DNA of 64,000 nt from an uncultured Prevotellaceae bacterium. GTDB taxonomy: Bacteria; Bacteroidota; Bacteroidia; Bacteroidales; Bacteroidaceae. The DNA lies in NCBI GenBank assembly GCA_946411565.1, contig CAMKEM010000006.1:1-64000 (forward strand), given 5' to 3'. The position numbers and the translations under genes are program-made. This document shows positions 51,913 through 59,897 of the stretch, piece by piece; position 1 is the stretch's first letter, and every line of letters starts with the position of its first letter. The notes beneath the pieces were generated by a model. That model did not search any database and was not told where the DNA came from. It worked only from the letters and a program-made list of their open reading frames with translations.

Positions 51913-53766
51913 TTGATGAACGAGCTTAACTATATCTATATAATTCCGTGCATTATTAGCATACTGCTTTCCGTGGTCATTATCACTCGTATGAGATTGT
52001 TTAGTGCAAGTGGAACTTTTTTTCGTACGGTTGATGATGCTGATAGGGAAAGGGGAATTGTGGAAATAGGTGGAATGGCCATATTTCCTATACTTTTGGT
52101 GTCCTTGTGTATATCGTTGGGCTTACCTAAATGGTTCGGTTTCGATTCGTTAAGTAGTTCTGAGGTTGAGAGGTCAGGTTTGCGAATAATGCAGGTTGTG
52201 GCAGGTGCAGCATTGCTTTATATTGTTGGTTTGAAGAATGATCTCCACGGAACCTCATCCAAGGTAAAGCTGATAACTCTCTTCTGTGCAGCTTCTATGT
52301 TCCCTGTATCTAAACTTTGGATAGTGGATCTGCAGGGTGTTTTTGGAATATATGAACTGCCTTATTGGGTAGGAATGTCGTTGACGGTATTCGTGGTTAT
52401 GTACCTAACTGAGACGATAGCCCTCTTCGATGATATAGACGGACTTGGTGCTGGTCTCATTACCATCATGACAGCCCTCCTAATGGGCTTCTGCATTGTC
52501 TATGAGTTTACTCTTGGTTCCATCGTTTCATCGGCATTGCTTGGCGTATCTCTCACTTACAGTTTGCTAAAGCTATTCCGTAAGAATTGGAAGAAAACGC
52601 TAATGGGGCATTCTGGCTCATACGTGCTTGGGTATATCCTCAGCTATCTCACACTATCCGTCACACAGCAAAGCGGACATCGTATGCCTGAGGGAATGCT
52701 CATGGTTGCTCTCGGTGTAACTATTGTTCCAATGCTAGATGTATTGCGTGTGCTCCGTCAGCGTGTGCGTGAAGGACGTGCAATGCTCACTCCTGACCGT
52801 AACCAGATGCAGCATCGTTTTGTACGAATGGGTATCGCACCATCACTTACACCTGTATGTATCATCGTCATACTGCTCGTATTTGCCAGTATCAATGCGT
52901 ACTGGGTAGTGATGCAGAAAAACCTCACAGTCCTCTTCATTATTGATGCAATCCTATGGTGCTTGATGCAGTTCGGTATCAGTTTTGCTATTAGTACATA
53001 TGAGTCAAAACGTCGTCATCGCAAATGGGATATGGAGTATGGGCGTGATGCGTGGGAGGCTAATGTCCCTGTTGAGATAATTAAACGTAAACAACAGACA
53101 TTCGGCACGTTAGGACTTCCGCAGAATGTTATTCTTGGAGAGGAAATAGATTTTATTCCTGATGGAATGAACTCTATTGAGCGTAATATTAAGCGATTGG
53201 TGGATATGACTCTGGCTGGTATAATGCTTATCCTAATGTCTCCATTATTCCTGTTGTCGTATATCCTTATCAAACTTGATGATGGCGGACCTGCTATATA
53301 CCGACAAGAGCGTCTTGGTAGATTCGGACGTCCGTTCTATATCTATAAGTTCCGATCAATGCGCCTCGATGCCGAGAAGTTCGGTCCTGCACTTAGTCAT
53401 TCTGGTGGCGATGATGATCCTCGTCTTACTAAGGTTGGCAAATTCCTACGTGCTCACCATCTTGATGAACTTCCACAACTTTGGAACGTATTTTGTGGTG
53501 ATATGGCGTTTATTGGCTATCGTCCAGAACGTAAGTTTTTCATTGATCAGATAATGAAGCACGATCCACGCTATTCATTCCTTTACCAGATACGTCCAGG
53601 AGTAACGAGCTACGCAACCCTATACAATGGCTATACCGATACAATGGAGAAGATGCTCCGTCGTCTAAACTACGACCTTTACTATCTTGAGCATCGTTCT
53701 TTCTGGTTCGATATAAAAACCCTGTGGCTGACGTTCATTAGCATCATATTTGGTAAGAAATTCTAA
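51913..53766 (+). CDS. Fusion of polytopic (WecA/MraY-like) and monotopic (WcaJ/PglC-like) phosphoglycosyltransferases
   Basis: A 617-residue protein. Residues 1-~350 are multi-spanning with the glycosyltransferase-4 (WecA/TagO) pattern: ERGIVEIGGMAIFP, GLKNDLHGTSSKVKL (~107), FDDIDGLGAG (D173-D176), LMGHSGSYVLG and PDRNQMQHRFVRMG (~294). Residues ~427-617 are a bacterial sugar transferase: KRLVDMTLAG, RQERLGRFGRPFYIYKFRSM, and the catalytic Asp-Glu pair at 518-519 in HLDELPQLWNVFCGDMAFIGYRPE. The monotopic half looks complete. The N-terminal half lacks the usual first Asp of DD-x and two of the HIHH histidines. It would start glycan synthesis on undecaprenyl phosphate. It converges on queE, 2 bases away. 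Confidence 0.92.
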   Translation: MMNELNYIYIIPCIISILLSVVIITRMRLFSASGTFFRTVDDADRERGIVEIGGMAIFPILLVSLCISLGLPKWFGFDSLSSSEVERSGLRIMQVVAGAALLYIVGLKNDLHGTSSKVKLITLFCAASMFPVSKLWIVDLQGVFGIYELPYWVGMSLTVFVVMYLTETIALFDDIDGLGAGLITIMTALLMGFCIVYEFTLGSIVSSALLGVSLTYSLLKLFRKNWKKTLMGHSGSYVLGYILSYLTLSVTQQSGHRMPEGMLMVALGVTIVPMLDVLRVLRQRVREGRAMLTPDRNQMQHRFVRMGIAPSLTPVCIIVILLVFASINAYWVVMQKNLTVLFIIDAILWCLMQFGISFAISTYESKRRHRKWDMEYGRDAWEANVPVEIIKRKQQTFGTLGLPQNVILGEEIDFIPDGMNSIERNIKRLVDMTLAGIMLILMSPLFLLSYILIKLDDGGPAIYRQERLGRFGRPFYIYKFRSMRLDAEKFGPALSHSGGDDDPRLTKVGKFLRAHHLDELPQLWNVFCGDMAFIGYRPERKFFIDQIMKHDPRYSFLYQIRPGVTSYATLYNGYTDTMEKMLRRLNYDLYYLEHRSFWFDIKTLWLTFISIIFGKKF

Positions 53767-53768
53767 AA

Positions 53769-54365
53769 TCACCTTACTCCCAATACCTTGTGCGTCTGTA
53801 AAGATAGACGCCATTTTGGATGGGCAAGGATGTAGTCTATTGTTTGATTGGTTATGAAAGTGTCTTTCTGGCGATCGTTCGTACAGCAAGGTTGCAGACT
53901 ATACTCCTTCGCGTTAATTGCATCATATTGGCTCATATCTTGCTCGGCACCCTCATATACCACCTTCAGTTCATCAATGCGCTGTATGTTAAGCGTATGA
54001 ATTGTGGAAGGCGATGGGTCTTTCTGCTTAGGAGAACACGTTATCCAATCCACCTCGCAACCCTCTTGCAATGCCCTTGTGCCGTTGGTCTCAAGCATTA
54101 TGTAGAAGCCTGCGGCATGAAGTAGGGTAGTGAGTGATGCTGTGAGTTGTAATGTAGGTTCACCGCCTGTAATTACGATGTATTGTGAAGGGTATTGGCT
54201 AACTTCTGCCACGATCTCTTCTTCACTCATTTCTGTAAAGGAATGAAATTCGGTGTCGCAGAACCAACAGTTCAGGTTACAGCCTGCAAAACGCACGAAT
54301 ACGGCAGGAGTACCCGTATAGCGCCCCTCCCCTTGAATGGAGTAGAATATCTCGTTTATTTTCAT
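53769..54365 (-). CDS. queE: 7-carboxy-7-deazaguanine synthase QueE
   Basis: A 198-residue radical SAM enzyme. The start KINEIFYSIQGEGRYTGTPAVFVRFAGCNLNCWFCDTE contains the Cys set for the 4Fe-4S cluster (CNLNCWFC), and YIVITGGEPTLQ follows. It makes CDG from 6-carboxy-tetrahydropterin on the way to queuosine. It lies 4 bases after queD in one operon. Confidence 0.94.
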   Translation of the reverse strand: MKINEIFYSIQGEGRYTGTPAVFVRFAGCNLNCWFCDTEFHSFTEMSEEEIVAEVSQYPSQYIVITGGEPTLQLTASLTTLLHAAGFYIMLETNGTRALQEGCEVDWITCSPKQKDPSPSTIHTLNIQRIDELKVVYEGAEQDMSQYDAINAKEYSLQPCCTNDRQKDTFITNQTIDYILAHPKWRLSLQTHKVLGVR

Positions 54366-54369
54366 ATTC

Positions 54370-54699
54370 TTACTTCTCGTATATGGCTATATTACCCTCA
54401 CTTTCCTGCACGCTTACGCGATAGCAGGAAGGAACCCTATCCGCAATCCAGCGTGCAATATTCTCCGCTGTAGGATTGCAGTCGAGTACGTCATTAAGGC
54501 ATTTGTGATCCAGTTGTCCTTTTACAATCTTTTTGATATGGGTGAAATCCACGACTATTCCATCTGCGTCGAGGGTTTCTGACTTGCAGTATACCACAAT
54601 CTTCCAGTTGTGACCGTGCAGATTCTCGCATTTGCTGCGATAACTGAGATTCAGATGATGTGCAGCTGAAATCTCAAGCGTTTTCTCTATGTAATACAT
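54370..54699 (-). CDS. queD: 6-carboxy-5,6,7,8-tetrahydropterin synthase QueD
   Basis: A 109-residue protein. SAAHHLNLSYRSKCENLHGHNWK supplies the zinc histidines and catalytic Cys; VVDFTHIKKIV, LDHKCLND and VQESEGNIAIYE complete the family pattern. It precedes queE in the queuosine pathway and in the operon. On the minus strand, TAACTTTG (complement of 54802-54809) is a good -7 box without a clear -33. Confidence 0.94.
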   Translation of the reverse strand: MYYIEKTLEISAAHHLNLSYRSKCENLHGHNWKIVVYCKSETLDADGIVVDFTHIKKIVKGQLDHKCLNDVLDCNPTAENIARWIADRVPSCYRVSVQESEGNIAIYEK

Positions 54700-54801
54700 T
54701 CTAAGTTTTTTTGATAGGGTTTTCTTAGACCTATTTATTTTTATGTTTTGTGATTAGAGTTTCGTGTTGAACTAACTATAACGTTAAACATTTTGCGGGT
54801 G

Positions 54802-54809
54802 CAAAGTTA
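54802..54809 (-). promoter_or_regulatory. Probable -7 box of the queD-queE operon
   Basis: TAACTTTG on the minus strand, about 100 bases before queD. No TTG lies at the expected 19-20 bases, so the match is partial. Confidence 0.45.
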
Positions 54810-55042
54810 CTAAAAAAAAAGCATATTCCATAATATTTCCTCGAAATAAATTATCTTAATGATAGTATTACGAATTGCCAATATGGCAAGCTGCTTTTTG
54901 CTTTTCTGAAAATTACCACGCAAGTCATCGAATTTGCCTTCTCAAAACCTCTACATTTTTATTTTAGCACAGGGTTGCATCACTCTGATTCCTCTTTGGT
55001 TCCACTATGACTCCACTCTTTAGCTCTTTTAATGAATGGGAT

Positions 55043-55084
55043 TTGAAACGGATTTGGAACGGACCTGGAACGGGCTTGAACCCC
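55043..55084. repeat. 11-bp tandem repeat in the queD/leuB gap
   Basis: Units ttgaaacggat, ttggaacggac, ctggaacgggc and a partial ttgaacccc follow each other. A similar string (ggaacggacctgaaacg) occurs at about 40503. The rest of the 54.85-55.26 kb gap is AT-rich without a recognised feature. Confidence 0.7.
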
Positions 55085-55268
55085 ATAAAGGATAAGTGAC
55101 AATTAGACAAATCTTGTGGTAATTAATGATTAATTTGCAACTTATCAAAAAGTTATGTATCTTCTTTTTCTGAAAATATGTGGAGTTTTAATAAACGGAG
55201 CCTAATATAATATGTGGTGGGAAAATATTGGATAATGGTAATGATGACGTGAAAAATAATAAAATTAT

Positions 55269-55299
55269 TTGGTAGAGTGCTGAAAAAGTTGTACTTTTG
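55269..55299 (+). promoter_or_regulatory. Promoter of leuB
   Basis: TTG at 55269-55271, a 20-base spacer, TACTTTTG at 55292-55299. The preferred leuB ATG is 45 bases downstream; the box excludes the longer upstream start. Confidence 0.8.
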
Positions 55300-55344
55300 C
55301 AGAAAAATAGAAGTTTTAGTAACAAATTTATATATAACACAAAA

Positions 55345-56427
55345 ATGAATTTGAAAATTGCTGTTCTGGCTGGTGATGGCATCGGACCAGAGATTATGGA
55401 GCAGGGCGTTGCTGTAATGGACGCTGTTGCAAAGAAGTTTGGACACGAGGTTAGTTACAAGGAGGCTCTCTGTGGTGCTCACGCTATTGATGAGGTAGGT
55501 GATCCATTCCCAGAGGAGACTTTCAAGATTTGTGAGGAGGCTGATGCTGTTCTCTTCGCTTCTGTTGGTGATCCTAAGTTCGATAACAACCCTTCAGCAA
55601 AGGTACGTCCAGAGCAGGGACTTCTCGCTATGCGTAAGAAGCTCGGTTTGTTTGCTAACATCCGTCCTGTAACAACTTTCGACTGCCTTGTTCACAAGTC
55701 ACCTCTTAAGGATGAGATCGTTAAGGGTGCTGACTTCATCTGCATCCGTGAGCTTACTGGCGGTATGTACTTCGGCAAGAAGCAGGAGCCTGCAATGAAT
55801 GCTGAGATTGGTACTGAGGACGCTCTTGATACAAACTACTATTCTCGTCCAGAGGTTGAGCGCATTCTCCGCGTAGGCTATCAGTATGCTCGTCAGCGCA
55901 GAAAGCACCTCACGGTTGTTGATAAGGCTAACGTGCTGGCTTCAAGCCGTCTGTGGCGTAAGGTTGCTCAGGAGATTGAGAAGGAATATCCAGACGTAAC
56001 AACAGACTATATGTATGTTGACAACGCTGCTATGCGTATGATTCAGGAGCCTAAGTTCTTCGACGTTATGGTAACAGAGAATACATTTGGTGATATCCTT
56101 ACCGATGAGGGCTCTTGTATCACAGGTTCTATGGGCCTTCTCCCATCAGCTTCTACAGGTTCTTCTACTCCTGTATTCGAGCCTATCCACGGTTCTTGGC
56201 CACAGGGTAAGGGCTTGAACATCGCTAACCCACTTGCACAGATTCTTTCTGTTGCTATGCTCTATGAGTATTTCGACCTCAAGGAAGAGGGGGTTCTCAT
56301 CCGTAAGGCTGTTGATGCTTCTCTCGACCAGAACGTGCGTACTCCTGAGATTCAGGTAGAGGGTGGCGCAAAGTATGGCACTAAGGAAGTTGGTGCTTGG
56401 ATTGTTGACTTCATTAAGAAGGCGTAA
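55345..56427 (+). CDS. leuB: 3-isopropylmalate dehydrogenase
   Basis: A 360-residue protein. [48 protein letters not shown] and the Mg/NAD regions ([28 protein letters not shown]) are all present. It oxidatively decarboxylates 3-isopropylmalate in leucine synthesis. The usual leuA/leuCD neighbours are not downstream; they may lie elsewhere. Third-position usage (frequent GTT/GCT/CGT/AAG) suggests a well-expressed gene. A repeat pair follows directly. Confidence 0.94.
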   Translation: MNLKIAVLAGDGIGPEIMEQGVAVMDAVAKKFGHEVSYKEALCGAHAIDEVGDPFPEETFKICEEADAVLFASVGDPKFDNNPSAKVRPEQGLLAMRKKLGLFANIRPVTTFDCLVHKSPLKDEIVKGADFICIRELTGGMYFGKKQEPAMNAEIGTEDALDTNYYSRPEVERILRVGYQYARQRRKHLTVVDKANVLASSRLWRKVAQEIEKEYPDVTTDYMYVDNAAMRMIQEPKFFDVMVTENTFGDILTDEGSCITGSMGLLPSASTGSSTPVFEPIHGSWPQGKGLNIANPLAQILSVAMLYEYFDLKEEGVLIRKAVDASLDQNVRTPEIQVEGGAKYGTKEVGAWIVDFIKKA

Positions 56428-56436
56428 ATAAGTAGT

Positions 56437-56613
56437 AGCCCCCAGCCCCCCAAGGGGGAGCTTTTTAATACAATTTGCTTCCTTGCGAGGTATCCTTGAT
56501 TGTTGTGTAAAAAGCTCTTTCTTGGTATTGGAGGGCTACTTTTAATTTATTGATGTATGTTCCATAAGGATAAATACTATCTAAAAAAACTCCCCCTTGG
56601 GGGGCTGGGGGGC
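56437..56613. repeat. Inverted pair of GC-rich repeats around a gene start
   Basis: Copy 56437-56466 (cccagccccccaagggggag) and its near-perfect reverse complement 56584-56613 (actcccccttggggggctgg) flank a 117-base loop that contains the ATG of the TPR gene. The right arm is translated as part of the signal peptide. Confidence 0.85.
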
Positions 56614-57321
56614 TTTTTCTTTGTATGCTCCCTTTCCCTATCCTCACAGGCGCAGACGCAGCAGCAATGGAAGGATTCTATCTCCGTTCTTTCGAAGATG
56701 ATAGATCAGAATCCTAAGTCGCTGGAGTATCGTATGCGTAAGGCGGAGTGTAACATAGCGTTGGAGCAATGGCAATATGCCCTTGACGAGTATTCCAACA
56801 TCCTCGACCAGTATCCAACGCATATCGGGGCGCTGTATTTCCGTGCCTTCGTCAATCATAAACTTCACAGATATAACTTTGCCCGTGCGGACTATGAGCA
56901 GGTGCTGAGATATGAGCCTGACCATAAGAGTGCGCTTACAGGACTTATCCTTAACAACATTGAAGAGAAGCGTTTGCCTGAGGCTTATGATCAGGCTAAT
57001 CATCTTGTGGAACTCTATAAGGATGATGCTGCGAGTTATGCCACACGTGCTCAAGTGGAGGAAGCGATGGAAAAGCTGTCTCTCGCTATTGATGATATTT
57101 CTTCTGCAATAGACATAACTGCTGCCAAGCTTAGCCCCAACCAACGTCTTAGCTATGGTGATGACTATACCCAGTATGTTCTCCAGCGTATAGCCCTTTA
57201 CCGCAAGGGAATGGTACAATTGAATAAAAAGGGAAATTCGGATGATAGGTTCCTCGATAAGATAGAGGCCGATCAGGCTTTGCTCGTGAGTAAGGGAATA
57301 CCGAGTAGGGCGGTGAAATAA
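56557..57321 (+). CDS. Exported TPR protein
   Basis: A 254-residue protein. The signal peptide runs to about SSQAQ (residue ~34); its core KKLPLGGLGGFFFV is encoded by the right arm of the repeat pair. The mature part is TPR-like: LEYRMRKAECNIALEQWQYALDEYSNILDQYPTHIGALYFRAFVNHKLHRYNFARADYEQVLRYEPDHKSALTGLIL, with a further helical unit later. A periplasmic adaptor role is likely. If this ATG is wrong, no other start would give an export signal. Confidence 0.8.
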   Translation: MFHKDKYYLKKLPLGGLGGFFFVCSLSLSSQAQTQQQWKDSISVLSKMIDQNPKSLEYRMRKAECNIALEQWQYALDEYSNILDQYPTHIGALYFRAFVNHKLHRYNFARADYEQVLRYEPDHKSALTGLILNNIEEKRLPEAYDQANHLVELYKDDAASYATRAQVEEAMEKLSLAIDDISSAIDITAAKLSPNQRLSYGDDYTQYVLQRIALYRKGMVQLNKKGNSDDRFLDKIEADQALLVSKGIPSRAVK

Positions 57322-57501
57322 TAGCCTAACCAAGCCTTCACAAAGGGAAGGATGTTGTATAGTGATGCCACTTATGGAAATTCATTTGTAAATCCATAAG
57401 TGGCATTTCTTTTTTTGATTATTGGTATCATACATCCTTCCCTTTGGGAGATTTGTCGAAGACCCTTCGAGCTTTTGGCGAGAAAAGGCTTGGTTAGGCT
57501 T
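57321..57501. repeat. Second-subfamily repeats flanking a terminator
   Basis: The left copy 57321-57353 (tagcctaaccaagccttcac...) and the right reverse copy 57428-57501 (...aaaaggcttggttaggcttt) enclose the terminator at 57363. The right copy overlaps the last codons and stop of the minus-strand alcohol dehydrogenase gene. The pair matches the repeat at 30299-30372. Confidence 0.8.
57363..57412. terminator. Terminator between convergent TPR and alcohol dehydrogenase genes
   Basis: atgccacttatgga pairs perfectly with tccataagtggcat around a 14-base loop and is followed by a T run. Confidence 0.85.
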
Positions 57502-58675
57502 TTGTTAATTCATAAATGTTCTTGCAATCTTCCATAGTAAGACTCACATATCCGCCAATTTTATCACCTTTGTTTACGTGTAGCTTGGCAACGAGAGCAT
57601 CGATGTCAGGATTCTCAATGCCGAGTTCCTTCATCGTTACAGGCATACCGATGGATTTCCAGAATGCCTTGAGGCGGTTGATGCCTTCGGTTGCAACTAT
57701 GTTGTCATCTTCGCCTTCCACTCCGAATACCCTACGGGCAAACTGTGCTATCTTTGTTACGTCTTTCTTCATCACGAATGTCATCCATGCTGGAATCATG
57801 ACACTCAAACCTGCGCCATGAGTAACACCATATAATGCGCTAATTTCATGCTCCATATGGTGACTTGCCCAGTCCTCTACTCGTCCAACGCCACAGATGC
57901 CGTTGTGTGCCATTGTGCCCAGCCACATGATGTTTGCTCGTGCTTCATAGTCGTTTGGATTGGCTATTACCTTTGGGCCTTCGTTTATGCAACTGATAAG
58001 TACTGCCTCGCAAAGACGGTCTGTTGCTTCGCATTCGGGAGTAGGGGAGAAGTAGCGCTCCATAGTGTGAACCATCATATCCACGATACCTGCGGCTGTC
58101 TGGTAAGGAGGCAGAGTCATTGCTAATTCTGGGTTCATTATGGCGAACTTAGGGCGTAGAATAGCCTTTGTGCGGATTGATAGCTTAAACATTCCGTCGG
58201 TCTTGGTTATTACCGTATTTCCTGAAGCTTCGCTTCCTGCTGCAGGAATGGTGAGTACGACACCAACGGGCAGTACGTTAGGGTATTTCTCCACGTTGTT
58301 CTTTCCGCAGTAGAAATCCCAGAAATCGCCGTCGTAGTTGAAACCTGCGCTTATAGCCTTTGCCGTATCGATTGCGCTACCGCCACCAACAGGAAGTACG
58401 AAATCAACTTTCTCCTTACGTGCGAGTTCTATGCCTTCATAAACCTTTGTATCTTCTGGATTGGGCTTTATGCCTTCGAGGAGGCAATAAGGAATGCCTG
58501 ACTTGCTTAGTGAGTCTTCTACGCGTGCCAGTAAGCCACTCTTGCGAGCGCTACCGCCACCTATAACTATCATAACCTTTGTGGCTCCGTATGTCTTACA
58601 TAGTTCGCCACACTGGTTTTCTGTGCCACGTCCGAATACGAATTCTGTCGGACTTTGAAAAACAAAGTTATTCAT
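57494..58675 (-). CDS. Iron-containing alcohol dehydrogenase (BdhA/YqhD type)
   Basis: A 393-residue protein. The N-terminal Rossmann half (FVFGRGTENQCGELCKTYGATKVMIVIGGGSARKSGL, VLPVGGGSAIDTAKAI) and the iron ligands (GIVDMMVHTMERYF; HHMEHEISALYGVTHGAGLSVMIPAW) are complete. It reduces aldehydes or ketones with NAD(P)H, probably as a redox sink in fermentation. It has its own promoter. The last two codons and stop overlap a dispersed repeat. Confidence 0.93.
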   Translation of the reverse strand: MNNFVFQSPTEFVFGRGTENQCGELCKTYGATKVMIVIGGGSARKSGLLARVEDSLSKSGIPYCLLEGIKPNPEDTKVYEGIELARKEKVDFVLPVGGGSAIDTAKAISAGFNYDGDFWDFYCGKNNVEKYPNVLPVGVVLTIPAAGSEASGNTVITKTDGMFKLSIRTKAILRPKFAIMNPELAMTLPPYQTAAGIVDMMVHTMERYFSPTPECEATDRLCEAVLISCINEGPKVIANPNDYEARANIMWLGTMAHNGICGVGRVEDWASHHMEHEISALYGVTHGAGLSVMIPAWMTFVMKKDVTKIAQFARRVFGVEGEDDNIVATEGINRLKAFWKSIGMPVTMKELGIENPDIDALVAKLHVNKGDKIGGYVSLTMEDCKNIYELTKA

Positions 58676-58701
58676 TTATCTTGATTTTGGGGTTAGTATT
58701 G

Positions 58702-58731
58702 CAAAGGTAGTTATTTTTCATGAGAAAACAA
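58702..58731 (-). promoter_or_regulatory. Promoter of the alcohol dehydrogenase gene
   Basis: On the minus strand, TTG (complement of 58729-58731), a 19-base spacer and TACCTTTG (complement of 58702-58709), 27 bases before the ATG. The -33 element lies at the edge of the tRNA terminator. Confidence 0.75.
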
Positions 58732-58733
58732 AA

Positions 58734-58763
58734 AATCCTAATCAAAAAATTGATTAGGATTTC
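58734..58763 (-). terminator. Terminator of the tRNA-Lys pair
   Basis: aatcctaatca and tgattaggatt are inverted around aaaaat; read on the minus strand it ends in a T run. It lies 6 bases past the 3' end of the second tRNA gene. Confidence 0.85.
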
Positions 58764-58769
58764 TTGAAG

Positions 58770-58842
58770 TACACCCTCAGAGGCTCGAACTCTGGACACC
58801 CTGATTAAGAGTCAGGTGCTCTACCAACTGAGCTAAGGGTGC
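58770..58842 (-). tRNA. tRNA-Lys(CTT)
   Basis: 73 bases. The acceptor stem GCACCCT/AGGGTGT closes with discriminator A; D-arm TAGCTCAGTTGGTAGAGCA; anticodon loop CTCTTAA in a CCTGA/TCAGG stem gives CTT (reads AAG); T-arm GTTCGAGCC. No CCA is encoded. It is identical to the copy 29 bases upstream. Confidence 0.95.
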
Positions 58843-58871
58843 AACATTTATGTTGCTAATTCCGAAAGAAG

Positions 58872-58944
58872 TACACCCTCAGAGGCTCGAACTCTGGACA
58901 CCCTGATTAAGAGTCAGGTGCTCTACCAACTGAGCTAAGGGTGC
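58872..58944 (-). tRNA. tRNA-Lys(CTT), identical copy
   Basis: The same 73-base sequence and structure as the gene at 58770-58842. It is the promoter-proximal copy of the pair and is presumably co-transcribed. Confidence 0.95.
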
Positions 58945-58976
58945 TTATTTTAGTGCTTCATTTCCGAATTGCGGTG

Positions 58977-59005
58977 CAAAGGTAGTCATTATTTCTGAGA
59001 TACAA
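58977..59005 (-). promoter_or_regulatory. Likely promoter of the tRNA-Lys pair
   Basis: On the minus strand, TACCTTTG (complement of 58977-58984) with TTG (complement of 59003-59005) at an 18-base spacing, one or two short of the usual 19-20. Confidence 0.6.
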
Positions 59006-59082
59006 AAATTTTTGAAAGGAAATTTTTATGAAAAACTTTTGTACTTGATATATGTCAATTAAAGATGCTCAAAAGTGTCAAT

Positions 59083-59844
59083 TTAGATATCAAATAGGTA
59101 TGCAGCACGTAAAATGATGGTTTGGTGTGCAGAGCGACCGAAACAGTCGCTTTTGCTATCTCCGTAGATGTTTCCGAGACCATAATAATATCTGCCTTCT
59201 ACTTGGAATCTTCCGATATGCTTGGTATGCAGTTCAAGTCCTAATCCTGCTGCGATTCCATAGTCGAACTTGTTCTTAGGCTTGTTCTCCTTTTCTTGGA
59301 GCTGTATTTTTAATTTCTCTTTGCTCTGATCGGTTTGATAGCCTCTTTCTGTGTAGTTGACTGACTTGAGTGTGAAGTTCTTGTCAACATTGTGCTTCAG
59401 ATATAATCCGAGTACTGGGCCAGCGTTGAAAAAGAAATTCAAGCCTTGCTTTTCCTTTCCCCAAGCCAGATGGGCGAGTATCGGAATCTGGAAATAGTTG
59501 ATGTCGTGCTTGAATCTTTCATAATCATCAGGATTATCTGTGCAAGGAATGTGATTCTTTTCCCCGTCGAGGATTTCCTCTTTCCAGCCAAGTTGTGAGT
59601 AGTTGAACTCCATCTGTATAGAGCATATTGTCTTGAAATATTTCTCGCACGTATATCTTACCATTAATCCGCCTGTCAGTCCTGTGTGGTTTGTCTGTTG
59701 TACCTTTGTTGTCCCGAAATCGACTTGGTTGAGATTGTAGCCGGCCAAAAAGCCGACGGCAAACTGATTTCGGTGCTCGCCAACCTGTGCAAAGCCCCAC
59801 ATTGGAGCAAGGCATAAAAGGACGAGGGCATATATTTTCTTCAT
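59083..59844 (-). CDS. Outer-membrane beta-barrel protein (PorT family-like)
   Basis: A 253-residue protein with a signal peptide (MKKIYALVLLCLAPMWGFAQ). The barrel strands include FAVGFLAGYNLNQVDF, TGLTGGLMVRYTC, FDYGIAAGLGLELHTKHIGRFQVEGRYYYGLGNIYG and a final aromatic strand HQTIILRAAYLFDI. It resembles the outer-membrane barrel (PorT-like, OMP_b-brl_2) group of Bacteroidetes. Whether it is true PorT of the type IX system or a paralogue cannot be told. It lies downstream of the LysM protein on the same strand (53-base gap). Confidence 0.78.
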   Translation of the reverse strand: MKKIYALVLLCLAPMWGFAQVGEHRNQFAVGFLAGYNLNQVDFGTTKVQQTNHTGLTGGLMVRYTCEKYFKTICSIQMEFNYSQLGWKEEILDGEKNHIPCTDNPDDYERFKHDINYFQIPILAHLAWGKEKQGLNFFFNAGPVLGLYLKHNVDKNFTLKSVNYTERGYQTDQSKEKLKIQLQEKENKPKNKFDYGIAAGLGLELHTKHIGRFQVEGRYYYGLGNIYGDSKSDCFGRSAHQTIILRAAYLFDI

Positions 59845-59897
59845 AATTTACTTTTCGCTTTCTACTTTACACTATCTACTTTTTACTTTCTACTTTT

